Source: Nocardia salmonicida NBRC 13393
GTDB taxonomy: Bacteria > Actinomycetota > Actinomycetes > Mycobacteriales > Mycobacteriaceae
Direction: 5' to 3'
Length of the DNA: 64,000 nt
Assembly: GCF_001613085.1 (NCBI RefSeq)
Contig: NZ_BDBR01000018.1
Span: forward strand, 117,039-181,038
Shown here: one piece after another, positions 9,129 through 16,830 of the stretch
Numbering within the stretch: position 1 is the first letter of the stretch
Layout of the letters: the number at the start of each line of letters is the position of its first letter
Notes under the pieces: generated by a model
What the model was told of the DNA's origin: nothing
The model's database searches: none
The model's input: only the letters and a program-made list of their open reading frames with translations
Program-made: the position numbers and the translations under genes

Positions 9129-9670
9129 GTCGTCGCGGGCAGGCGGAACAAACCACGCAGGGCGAGGAACCGCATGCCGCCGACCGCGGCTGTGATGGCC
9201 AGGACCGTCAGTGCTTGCGTGATGTCACCCAGGCTGGGCGCCCAGAAATCCAAACCGGCCAAACACGCGGTCGTGATCGCGAGGCCGATCAACGCGATCC
9301 CGCCGCCTTCCCACTGCGCCGTGAACCAGGTGACCCGGTCGGTGGCGTGGAACGTGAGCTGGCGGTGGAATTCATTGGCGATGATCGTGCTGACCACCGA
9401 TCCGGCCACATTGGCGACCAGTGGACCGATGCTGTGCATCGCGAAGAACAGCAGGACGTACGCGATATTGCTCGACCCGCCGACGAGGGCGAATCGGAAG
9501 AGTTGGGGTAGAGCGCGGTCGCCGCGTAGGTAGGTGAGCGCGCCCTCGAACTGCGGGCGCAGCGCGGGTGCGACTTCACTCGGCGTCACCACGGGAAACG
9601 GGCCGGTCCAGGGAGTGAACATGCCCGCGACGTGCGACACCGGACTCCTAGGTGTTTCCAGGAGGGTCAT
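9125..9670 (-). CDS. GtrA-like four-helix membrane protein
   Basis: A 181-residue protein with a hydrophilic N-terminal stretch of about 60 residues and four hydrophobic segments (around FRFALVGGSSNIAYVLLFFAM, VANVAGSVVSTIIANEF, GGIALIGLAITTACLAGL and ALTVLAITAAVGGMRFLAL), the GtrA/DPMS pattern. Family members assist transfer of lipid-linked sugars across the membrane. I chose ATG 9670 because CGGAG lies just upstream; a TTG at 9712 would add 14 residues. It is tail-to-tail with coaD. The substrate cannot be told from sequence. Confidence 0.8.
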   Translation of the reverse strand: MTLLETPRSPVSHVAGMFTPWTGPFPVVTPSEVAPALRPQFEGALTYLRGDRALPQLFRFALVGGSSNIAYVLLFFAMHSIGPLVANVAGSVVSTIIANEFHRQLTFHATDRVTWFTAQWEGGGIALIGLAITTACLAGLDFWAPSLGDITQALTVLAITAAVGGMRFLALRGLFRLPATT

Positions 9671-9922
9671 GTTCGACTCCGATCCCACATGAACAGACGT
9701 CGAGGAGTACAACAGCGAAGAGGTTGCGGTGCTTCCCGGCGGACGGCGTTGTCGTGCTCACTGATGGTAGCCGAAGTGGAGGGCTGCACTCCACTTGATA
9801 TCTGTGCGATCTTGGACACTGTCGCGACACACCGCGTCGACATTCGGCACAGCCGCCCGAGACGGGCACACTGGGCGTCGGCGGTAGTGGTTTCGCCGTG
9901 AGTCCGCAGGAGGGTAGTGAGC
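9671..9922. promoter_or_regulatory. Divergent intergenic region before sepIVA
   Basis: The 252 bases between the GtrA-like start and sepIVA hold the promoters of both genes. I see no ORF or hairpin worth calling. AGGAGGG at 9909-9915 is the ribosome binding site of sepIVA and decides its ATG at 9923 over the GTG at 9917. In M. tuberculosis the large PDIM lipid locus sits at the corresponding junction. Confidence 0.4.
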
Positions 9923-10696
9923 ATGTATCGCGTATTCGAAGCACTCGACGAACTGGTCGCCATCGTCGAAGAGGCGCGCGGCATCCCGCCGACCCGCAGC
10001 TGCATCGTGCCGCGCGGCGACGTCCTCGAACTTCTCGACGATGTTCGCGACGCGCTGCCCGGTGAACTCGACGACGCCCAGGACGTGCTCGATCACCGCG
10101 ACAAGATCGTCGGTGACGCCCGCAGCGGCGCCGAGACGACGGTCACCACGGCCAACGAGCAGGCGCGCGTCACCATCGACTCCGCGCGCGCCGAGGCCGA
10201 TCGCATCCTCGCCGACGCCAAGGACCACGCCGACCGCATGGTCGCCGAGGCCACCGCCCACGCCGACCGCCTGGTGACTTCGGCCCAGGCCGAGGCCGAT
10301 CAGGTCGTGGCCGACGGCAACGCCGAATACGACGAGCTAACCGGCCGCGCCCAGATCGACGCCGACCGGGCCATCGAATCGGGCAAGGCCTCCTACGAGC
10401 GCTCGGTCGCCGACGGCAAGGCCGAACAGGCTCGCCTGGTCGCGCAGACCGAGGTGGTGCGGGTGGCGCACGCCGAATCCGCCCGCCTGATCGACGAGGC
10501 GCAGGCCGAGTCCGACCGGGTGCGCACCGAATGCGACGACTATGTCGACGAGCAGATGGCCGATTTCGGCAACAGGCTCGCCGCCATGGAAGAGACGCTC
10601 AACACCACCCGGCGCTCGATCACTCGTGGTCGTCAGCAGATGCGCGGCGGACCGGCCGCCGAATACCCCGAATACGCTGCTGAGCACCGCCGCTGA
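9923..10696 (+). CDS. sepIVA: SepIVA-like DivIVA-family coiled-coil protein
   Basis: A 257-residue protein. The first 55 residues (MYRVFEALDELVAIVEEARGIPPTRSCIVPRGDVLELLDDVRDALP) form a DivIVA-type N-terminal domain. From about residue 60 to 230 it is a near-continuous Ala/Glu/Asp coiled coil in which EADRI/HADRM/HADRLV-type repeats recur every 11 residues. The position directly before DUF177-rpmF-rnc-fpg matches Rv2927c, known as SepIVA, a factor in septation and cell elongation in mycobacteria. Function is assigned from family and context. ATG 9923 is chosen because AGGAGGG is correctly spaced. Confidence 0.82.
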   Translation: MYRVFEALDELVAIVEEARGIPPTRSCIVPRGDVLELLDDVRDALPGELDDAQDVLDHRDKIVGDARSGAETTVTTANEQARVTIDSARAEADRILADAKDHADRMVAEATAHADRLVTSAQAEADQVVADGNAEYDELTGRAQIDADRAIESGKASYERSVADGKAEQARLVAQTEVVRVAHAESARLIDEAQAESDRVRTECDDYVDEQMADFGNRLAAMEETLNTTRRSITRGRQQMRGGPAAEYPEYAAEHRR

Positions 10697-10783
10697 GCCG
10701 ATCGCGCGTTTTGAATTCCGGCGGGGTCCTGCCGTACTGTGGAGTGGTTGCCCATTATCCCCTCGACGGTAAGTGAGTCAGTG

Positions 10784-11389
10784 ATGTCCGCCGGTTCCGG
10801 TTCGTCCGCGCGTCCACGCAAGACCAATGGTCCTGTGTCGGAGGCGGGTTTCGTGCTGGACGTCCGCAATCTCGGCCGTCGGCCGGGAACCATGCGGGAG
10901 CTGCATCGCACGGTCACCGACCACGAGCGGCTGGGTCTCGACCTGATCGCCATCCCGGCCGACGCCGAGGTGGAACTCGACCTGCAACTGCAGGCCGTCT
11001 CGGAGGGCGTGCTGGTCACCGGCACGGCATCCGGACCGACGGCCGGGGAGTGCTCGCGCTGCCTCGAACCGTTCGACGACCAGGTGGAGATTCGTCTGAC
11101 GGAGTTGTTCGCCTATCCGGACAGCACCACCGAGCAGACGACCGAGGATGCCGAGGTCTACCGCATGGAAGACGACCTCGTCGACCTCGAGCCGGTGATT
11201 CTCGATGCCATCGGGCTGGAGCTTCCGCTGCAGCCGCTGTGCTCGCCGGACTGCGCGGGCCTGTGCCCCGAGTGCGGTGTGCGGATGGCGATTGCGGGTC
11301 CTGATCATGGGCATGAGATACTGGACCCTCGCTGGGCGAAGTTGGCGAATTTCGCCACTGAAGAGCCCGGTAACGGCGACCCCGCCTGA
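10784..11389 (+). CDS. YceD/DUF177 family protein, upstream of rpmF
   Basis: A 201-residue protein with the DUF177 signature: N-terminal FVLDVRNLGRRPGTM, central CSRCLEPFDD and C-terminal PLCSPDCAGLCPECG, giving two Cys pairs that could bind metal. It is almost always followed by rpmF. Plant and bacterial relatives are linked to 23S rRNA/large-subunit assembly, so a ribosome biogenesis role is likely. The start is uncertain: ATG 10784 is chosen, with GTG at 10781 and 10739 in the same frame. Confidence 0.88.
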   Translation: MSAGSGSSARPRKTNGPVSEAGFVLDVRNLGRRPGTMRELHRTVTDHERLGLDLIAIPADAEVELDLQLQAVSEGVLVTGTASGPTAGECSRCLEPFDDQVEIRLTELFAYPDSTTEQTTEDAEVYRMEDDLVDLEPVILDAIGLELPLQPLCSPDCAGLCPECGVRMAIAGPDHGHEILDPRWAKLANFATEEPGNGDPA

Positions 11390-11469
11390 GGGTTCCACCA
11401 CCAAGACCAAACCGCTGCCGCGGCATCTGATGCCGGTGTAGTCAGCGAAAACCAAGAGGAGAAGTAGCC

Positions 11470-11652
11470 GTGGCTGTTCCCAAGCGTCGGATGTCGCGTT
11501 CCAACACCCGGTCGCGGCGCAGCCAGTGGAAGGCCACCGCGCCGACCCTGGTCACCTGCCCGAACCGCGCGTGTGGTGAGAAGACCCTCCCGCACATCGC
11601 GTGCCCGTCCTGCGGCACCTACAAGGGCCGCCAGGTCACCTCTGCAGTCTGA
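11470..11652 (+). CDS. rpmF: Large-subunit ribosomal protein bL32
   Basis: A 60-residue basic protein, MAVPKRRMSRSNTRSRRSQW at its N-terminus, GTG start with AAGAGGAGAAG upstream. It keeps the zinc ribbon cysteines (CPNRAC and CPSC), so it is the zinc-containing C+ form, not the Zur-controlled C- paralogue. Position between DUF177 and rnc is the conserved one. Confidence 0.97.
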   Translation: MAVPKRRMSRSNTRSRRSQWKATAPTLVTCPNRACGEKTLPHIACPSCGTYKGRQVTSAV

Positions 11653-11676
11653 TCGTTGTAGATCATTCCTAGCAAC

Positions 11677-12408
11677 GTGACAGCCAGTAAAGACAATGTA
11701 GGCGCGGCGGATCACGCCAGCCTTCTCACCGCCCTCGGTGTCGACGTACGACCGGAGCTTCTGCGCCTAGCGCTGACGCACCGGTCGTACGCGTACGAGA
11801 ACGGCGGTTTGCCGACCAACGAGCGCCTGGAATTCCTCGGCGACTCGGTACTCGGCCTCAGCATCACCGAGCGCCTGTATACCGAGCATCCGGAGAAGTC
11901 CGAGGGTGAACTCGCGAAACTGCGCGCCAGCGTGGTGAACATGCACGCGCTCGCCGAGGTGGCGCGTGGTCTCGGCGACGGCGGACTCGGCCAGTATCTG
12001 CTGCTCGGGAAGGGCGAAGAGCTCACCGGCGGCCGCGACAAGCCGAGCATCCTCGCCGACGGCATGGAGTCGCTGCTCGGTGCGGTGCACCTCGAGCACG
12101 GCATCGAAACCGCGCGTGGTGTGGTGCTGCGGCTGTTCGCCGACCTGCTCGAGCGTGGCCCCCGCATGGGCGCCGGCCTCGACTGGAAGACCAGCCTGCA
12201 GGAGCTCACCGCCGAACGCGGTCTCGGGGTTCCCGCCTACGAGATCACCTCCACCGGACCCGACCACAACAAGGAGTTCACCGCCACCACGGTGATCGCC
12301 GGTCATGCGTACGGTTCGGGCATCGGCCGTTCCAAGAAGGAAGCCGAGCAGAAGGCAGCCGGTACGGCCTACAAGGCTCTGACCGACGTATCCACGACCG
12401 AAGCCTGA
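11677..12408 (+). CDS. rnc: Ribonuclease III
   Basis: A 243-residue endonuclease for double-stranded RNA, acting in rRNA processing and mRNA turnover. The RNase III signature NERLEFLGDSVLG lies near residue 48, the second acidic motif DGMESLLGAVHLE near 128, and a C-terminal dsRNA-binding domain (DWKTSLQELTAERG to GRSKKEAEQKAAGTAYKAL) at about 168-236. GTG start 25 bases after rpmF. Three bases separate it from fpg. Confidence 0.97.
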   Translation: MTASKDNVGAADHASLLTALGVDVRPELLRLALTHRSYAYENGGLPTNERLEFLGDSVLGLSITERLYTEHPEKSEGELAKLRASVVNMHALAEVARGLGDGGLGQYLLLGKGEELTGGRDKPSILADGMESLLGAVHLEHGIETARGVVLRLFADLLERGPRMGAGLDWKTSLQELTAERGLGVPAYEITSTGPDHNKEFTATTVIAGHAYGSGIGRSKKEAEQKAAGTAYKALTDVSTTEA

Positions 12409-12411
12409 TCC

Positions 12412-13272
12412 GTGCCCGAATTGCCCGAGGTCGAGGTCGTTCGGCGCGGTCTCGCCGATCATGCGGTCGGCCGGGCGATCGAGACCGTCACCGTCACCCA
12501 CCCGCGTGCCGTGCGCAGGCACGTCGCGGGTGGTGCTGATCTGGCGGCACGGCTCACCGGACTGCGGATCGACTCCGCGCAGCGACGTGGGAAATATCTC
12601 TGGCTCACCTTCGACGAGCCAGATACCGCGCTGGTCGTGCATCTGGGCATGAGCGGTCAGATGCTCGTGCAACCCGCCGACGCGCCCGTCGAGAAGCACG
12701 CGCACATCCGGGCCGTGCTCGGTGACGGCGCCGAATTGCGATTCGTCGACCAGCGCACCTTCGGTGGTTGGGCGCTGGCCGACCTCGTCGAGGTGAACGG
12801 GACCGTGGTGCCCGATTCCGTGGCCCACATCGCGCGCGATCCACTCGACCCGCTCTTCGACCGCGAAGCCGTGGTCGCGGCCATCCGCGCCAAGAACACC
12901 GAGATCAAACGCGTGCTGCTCGATCAGACGGTGATCTCGGGCATCGGCAACATCTACGCCGACGAGGCGCTGTGGCGGGCCGGTCTGCACGGCACCCGCG
13001 TCGCCGCCGATCTCACCCGCCCGGTCCTGCGCACCCTGCTCGACGGGGTCACCGCGGTCATGACCGAGGCGCTGGCCGTCGGCGGCACCTCCTTCGACGC
13101 CCTGTATGTGAATGTGAACGGCGAGTCCGGCTATTTCTCCCGGTCGCTGGCTGCCTATGGACGCGAGGACGAACCGTGCGATCGGTGCGCGACGCTGCTG
13201 GTTCGGGAACAATTCATGAATCGGTCGTCGTTTTCCTGTCCCAAGTGTCAACGGAAGCCGCGCCGCCGCTGA
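12412..13272 (+). CDS. mutM: Formamidopyrimidine-DNA glycosylase (Fpg/MutM)
   Basis: A 286-residue base-excision repair enzyme for 8-oxoguanine and Fapy lesions. The mature N-terminus PELPEVEVVRRGL supplies the catalytic proline and Glu. HLGMSGQM and the H2TH region DQTVISGIGNIYADEALW follow, and the C-terminal zinc finger is CDRC...CPKC. All key residues are intact, so it is a functional Fpg and not a degenerate paralogue. GTG start, probably the end of the sepIVA-rnc-fpg operon. Confidence 0.97.
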   Translation: MPELPEVEVVRRGLADHAVGRAIETVTVTHPRAVRRHVAGGADLAARLTGLRIDSAQRRGKYLWLTFDEPDTALVVHLGMSGQMLVQPADAPVEKHAHIRAVLGDGAELRFVDQRTFGGWALADLVEVNGTVVPDSVAHIARDPLDPLFDREAVVAAIRAKNTEIKRVLLDQTVISGIGNIYADEALWRAGLHGTRVAADLTRPVLRTLLDGVTAVMTEALAVGGTSFDALYVNVNGESGYFSRSLAAYGREDEPCDRCATLLVREQFMNRSSFSCPKCQRKPRRR

Positions 13273-13336
13273 TCCGGGCACGCTAACGTTTCTCCTGACA
13301 GGTCGTGACAGACCGGGTCCGTGCAGGGAGGACGTT

Positions 13337-13918
13337 ATGCGCAAGCTGACCTATTTCGTGGCATCGACAATCGACGGCTTCATCGCCGCCGAGGACGGAA
13401 CGCTGGACTTCTTTCCGGTGGGCGGTGACCACGGTCCCGCGATCATCTCGCAGTATCCGGAAACCCTGCCGACCAAGGTGCGCGAGGCGCGCGGGATCGC
13501 GGCGGGCAACATCTACTTCGACACCGTGATCATGGGCCGCAAGACCCACGATTTCGGCGTCCGCACCGGCACTGCGAGCCCGTATGAGCACCTGCGCCAA
13601 TATGTGGTGTCCACGACGCTGCCCGAAGCGCCGGCGCCGGGCGTGGAACTGATCGCCGAGGACCCGACCGCCGCGGTGCGCGAACTCAAACGCGAGGACG
13701 GACTGGGGATCTGGCTCTGCGGTGGCGGTGAACTGGCGCAGACGCTGCTACCCGAGATCGACCAGGTGTTCCTGAAGCTGCACCCGGTGGTGCTCGGCAC
13801 CGGAAGACCGCTGTTCGGCGGCGGGGCGAAACTGCCCGCGCCGGAGCGGTTCCGGGTGATCACCAGCCGGGTGTACGCCGATGGGGTCGCGTTCCTCAAG
13901 TACGGCCGGATCAAGTAG
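13337..13918 (+). CDS. Dihydrofolate-reductase-like (RibD C-terminal family) protein
   Basis: A 193-residue Rossmann-like reductase of the RibD_C/DHFR superfamily: N-terminal MRKLTYFVASTIDGFIAAEDG, the central IYFDTVIMGRKTHDFG, and a GIWLCGGGELAQTLL nucleotide-binding glycine loop. These single-domain proteins are frequent in actinobacteria; most have no tested substrate and should not be called FolA or RibD. GGGAGG lies just before the ATG. The next gene starts five bases after its stop, so they may be cotranscribed. Confidence 0.85.
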   Translation: MRKLTYFVASTIDGFIAAEDGTLDFFPVGGDHGPAIISQYPETLPTKVREARGIAAGNIYFDTVIMGRKTHDFGVRTGTASPYEHLRQYVVSTTLPEAPAPGVELIAEDPTAAVRELKREDGLGIWLCGGGELAQTLLPEIDQVFLKLHPVVLGTGRPLFGGGAKLPAPERFRVITSRVYADGVAFLKYGRIK

Positions 13919-13923
13919 TCGCG

Positions 13924-14961
13924 ATGACATCGGCGGCGAGTCCGGGTCCGGTGGCGGCGCTGCGTGAGGTCGGGTTCTGGCTCGAACGCAGTCGTGCCGA
14001 AACACACCGGGTGAAGGCCTACCGCCGCGCCGCCGATGTCGTCGCCGGACTCGCCGACGCCGAGTTCGCCACTCGCGCGAGCGAACACAGCTGGCGCGAG
14101 CTCGCCGGGATCGGGCCGAAGACGGCGGCCATCATCGAACAAGCCTGTGCCGGTGAGGTTCCCGACTATCTGGCCGAGCTCCGCGAGGAGGCGAAGCCGA
14201 TAGCACCGGCGGGCGAGGAGTTGCGCGCCGCGCTCCGGGGGGATCTGCACACCCACTCGGACTGGTCCGACGGTGGAAGTCCGATCGCGGAGATGATGGG
14301 CGTCGCGGCCGCGCTCGGCCACGAATACTGCGCGCTGACAGACCATTCGCCCCGCCTCAAGGTCGCCAACGGCCTGTCCGCTGACCGGCTCCTGCGCCAA
14401 CTCGACGTGATCGCCGAACTCAACGAGCAGATGGCGCCGTTTCGCATCCTCACCGGCATCGAGGTCGACATCCTCGACGACGGCACCCTCGACCAGCGGG
14501 CCGATCTCCTCGAACGCCTGGATGTCGTTGTCGCCAGCGTGCATTGGCACCTGCGCGACGACAGCGACACCATGACCAAGCGCATGGTCTACGCGGTCGC
14601 CAACCCCAACGTCGATATCCTCGGCCACTGCACCGGCCGCCTCGTGGAAGGGGCCAGAGGCATCCGCCCCGAGTCGTCGTTCGATGCCGAACTCGTCTTC
14701 GAAGCCTGCCGCCGCTACGGCACCGCCGTCGAAATCAACAGCCGCCCCGAACGCCGTGATCCACCTGGGCGTTTGATCGAACTGGCCGTCGAGATGGACT
14801 GCCTGTTCAGCATCGACACCGACGCCCACGCACCGGGCCAACTGGCTTGGCAGGGTTACGGATGTGAGCGGGCACTGGCCCACGGGGTCACCGCCGAGAA
14901 GGTGATCGACACCTGGCCGGTCGAGGAGCTGTTGGCCTGGTGTCGGGAGTCCATTGGGTGA
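13924..14961 (+). CDS. PHP-domain phosphoesterase with N-terminal helix-hairpin-helix region
   Basis: A 345-residue protein. Residues 1-80 resemble the helical HhH portion of X-family polymerases (RVKAYRRAADVVAGL, then WRELAGIGPKTAAIIEQA). From about 100 it is a PHP metallohydrolase: GDLHTHSDWSDGG, ALTDHS, GIEVDIL, ASVHWHL, DILGHCTGR and DTDAHAPG supply metal ligands. The layout is that of bacterial PolX with the nucleotidyl-transferase palm missing, so it is not a polymerase. A DNA-end 3' phosphatase or exonuclease is possible, as is a histidinol-phosphatase-like activity; the substrate is unknown. Confidence 0.85.
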   Translation: MTSAASPGPVAALREVGFWLERSRAETHRVKAYRRAADVVAGLADAEFATRASEHSWRELAGIGPKTAAIIEQACAGEVPDYLAELREEAKPIAPAGEELRAALRGDLHTHSDWSDGGSPIAEMMGVAAALGHEYCALTDHSPRLKVANGLSADRLLRQLDVIAELNEQMAPFRILTGIEVDILDDGTLDQRADLLERLDVVVASVHWHLRDDSDTMTKRMVYAVANPNVDILGHCTGRLVEGARGIRPESSFDAELVFEACRRYGTAVEINSRPERRDPPGRLIELAVEMDCLFSIDTDAHAPGQLAWQGYGCERALAHGVTAEKVIDTWPVEELLAWCRESIG

Positions 14962-15053
14962 AGTCTTGCCCAACAACTGATCTCACCTCCGACCGGTCGT
15001 CTGTGGCCTGGTAGATATCAACTCGCCGATGGTGGCTGAGTGCGGGGGATCCG

Positions 15054-16565
15054 ATGAACGTTCCTATTGAGATCGTGCTGTCCGGGGCGGGTATCGTGGT
15101 GGCGTCGGCCGCATTCGTGCGCGAGTTCGTCCTGGTCGGGCGTCGGCGGCTGGGTTACCGCGTGCAGATGGATACGCCGGTCACCGGTGAGACCGAATCC
15201 GCTTCGCTGGTAGGTGCGCTGCGGAATCTGAGCACCCCGGAGATCCCCGGAATGCCGCTGGATCTTTCGAGGCTGTCGGTGGTGCTGGTTCGCGTCGAGA
15301 ACAGTGGCACCCTCGCCATCGACGCCGACGACTACCGGATGCGCAGCCCCGAATCCGCGCTGATCGGGCTGCACGTCACCTTTCCCGGTCGGGAGGTGAT
15401 CGGCATGGCGGTGACCGAACTCGAGGGGGTATTGCCCGACAACCTCGGTCCGGGTTCTGGCATCGGGAAGCGGACGCGGGGCGAGGGCCCGCGCTTCGAG
15501 GGCATCATCGACCTGCCGAAGGTGCCACTCGAACGCGGCCAGCACTACAAGATTCTGGCGGTGCTGAAGCGCGAGCACGGCACAGGAGTGCCGGCGGAAC
15601 CGATCCTGACCGGGGCGGTGAAGGGCGGCAAGGTTGTCGAGACCAAGAGCAAGACGGGGCCGTCGCGAAAGCTGATGGCGCTGTGCGGATTCCTCGTAGC
15701 GCTGATCACGGTCCAGGCCGTGCTCGCGCTGCAACCGGATCCGCCGCCGCGTGACTGTGCCGCGGGTGAACTCACCGTCGTCGGTTCGACGGCGATGGCG
15801 CCGATGATCCGCAAAGCCGCGCAGGACTACGAGAAGACGTGTACCGACGCGAAATTCACCTTCGCGTTCGCGGGGACCGAACCGGGCCTGCGTACCCTGG
15901 CTCGCGACGGTCAGACGCAGAACACGCTCGCGATCGGTGACGGCTCCAAGGGCAATTCCTTCGAAGCCCTGACCGAACATCCACTTGCTCTCGGGTCGTT
16001 CTCGATGGTGGTGCACCCCGGCGTCGGCCTGACGAACCTCACGGCCGCGCAGATCCGAGACCTGTATCGGGGAGATGTGAAGAACTGGAACCAGATCGGC
16101 GGCCCCGACCTGCCGGTGGTGCTGATCGATCGCACCGCGGGCTCGGGCACCCGGCGCGCCCTCGAATCCCGCCTACTCGAGGGCAACCGCAAGGTGTTTC
16201 CCTACACCAGTTGCATCGGGATGGCGGCCGGTGGTGCGCAATGCGAGGTCGACCTCACGGACGAAGTGGCAACATTCGTTGCCAAAATTCCTGGCGCAGT
16301 GGGATACATGGAGACCTCAGCCGTCGGCGCCGAGGTCAGGGCGGTGTCGATCGACGGTGTCGGTGCTTCGGCGGACTCGATGCGGGCGGGTCGGTACCCC
16401 TTCGTCGGAGTCGAGTACGCCCTCACCCACGGTCCGGTCGCCGGTGATTCGCTGGTTGCCCAGTTCATCGACTATCTGACCCACGGTAAGGCCAGGCTCA
16501 CCATGATCGAGTTCGGAAATATTCCGTGTGTGGATCCCGTAGAGCCCGCCGTCTGTACGCCGTAG
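15054..16565 (+). CDS. Two-TM protein with internal domain and C-terminal PstS-like binding domain
   Basis: A 503-residue protein. A TM helix at about 5-26 is followed by RRR, then a soluble domain of about 170 residues (VVLVRVENSGTLAI, VTFPGREVIGMAV, FEGIIDLPKVPLERG) that I do not recognise. A second TM follows at about 206-228 after a positively charged KSKTGPSRK. The C-terminus (235-503) is a phosphate-binding-protein-like domain: GELTVVGSTAMAPMIRKAA, LSTLA-type hinge, GDVKNWNQIGG, DRTAGSGTRRAL. The positive-inside rule puts the middle domain in the cytoplasm and the binding domain outside. There is no lipobox and no pstCAB nearby, so it is not an ordinary transporter subunit. Confidence 0.75.
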   Translation: MNVPIEIVLSGAGIVVASAAFVREFVLVGRRRLGYRVQMDTPVTGETESASLVGALRNLSTPEIPGMPLDLSRLSVVLVRVENSGTLAIDADDYRMRSPESALIGLHVTFPGREVIGMAVTELEGVLPDNLGPGSGIGKRTRGEGPRFEGIIDLPKVPLERGQHYKILAVLKREHGTGVPAEPILTGAVKGGKVVETKSKTGPSRKLMALCGFLVALITVQAVLALQPDPPPRDCAAGELTVVGSTAMAPMIRKAAQDYEKTCTDAKFTFAFAGTEPGLRTLARDGQTQNTLAIGDGSKGNSFEALTEHPLALGSFSMVVHPGVGLTNLTAAQIRDLYRGDVKNWNQIGGPDLPVVLIDRTAGSGTRRALESRLLEGNRKVFPYTSCIGMAAGGAQCEVDLTDEVATFVAKIPGAVGYMETSAVGAEVRAVSIDGVGASADSMRAGRYPFVGVEYALTHGPVAGDSLVAQFIDYLTHGKARLTMIEFGNIPCVDPVEPAVCTP

Positions 16566-16830
16566 ACCGCATCTGACCGCGTAATCTCCTGTCAGGCTGT
16601 AGGAATCGAGACCGAACATTTCCAGCAACACGCTGGTTTACTCTGCGGTAGCGGGGTACGTTCCTTGACGGCCCCTCTGTTCAGGCGGGCACCCGAAACG
16701 GTGCGCATTGCGTCTGGCCAGGCCAACCATGCCCCATGGACGGCGGTGAAGCTCTCGTCTCCACCTCCGCCGAGGCGGCCATCTCTTGTTCGCGCAAGTG
16801 TTGCGAGGTTGCGTCCCTGGAAGGAAGGTC
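16566..16830. promoter_or_regulatory. Intergenic leader before the glycosyltransferase
   Basis: The 265 bases hold no supported gene. A small hairpin CCAGC-AACAC-GCTGG lies at 16622-16636, immediately before a TACTCT -10-like hexamer at 16639-16644. If that is used, the glycosyltransferase mRNA has a leader of roughly 180 nt. AAGGAAGG just before 16831 is the ribosome binding site. Confidence 0.35.

Noticed and set aside
10100..10560. Repetitive GCCGAC/GACCGC stretch as a DNA repeat or CRISPR
   Set aside because: The periodicity is protein-level, from the 11-residue coiled-coil repeat of the SepIVA-like protein; there are no conserved DNA repeats or spacers.
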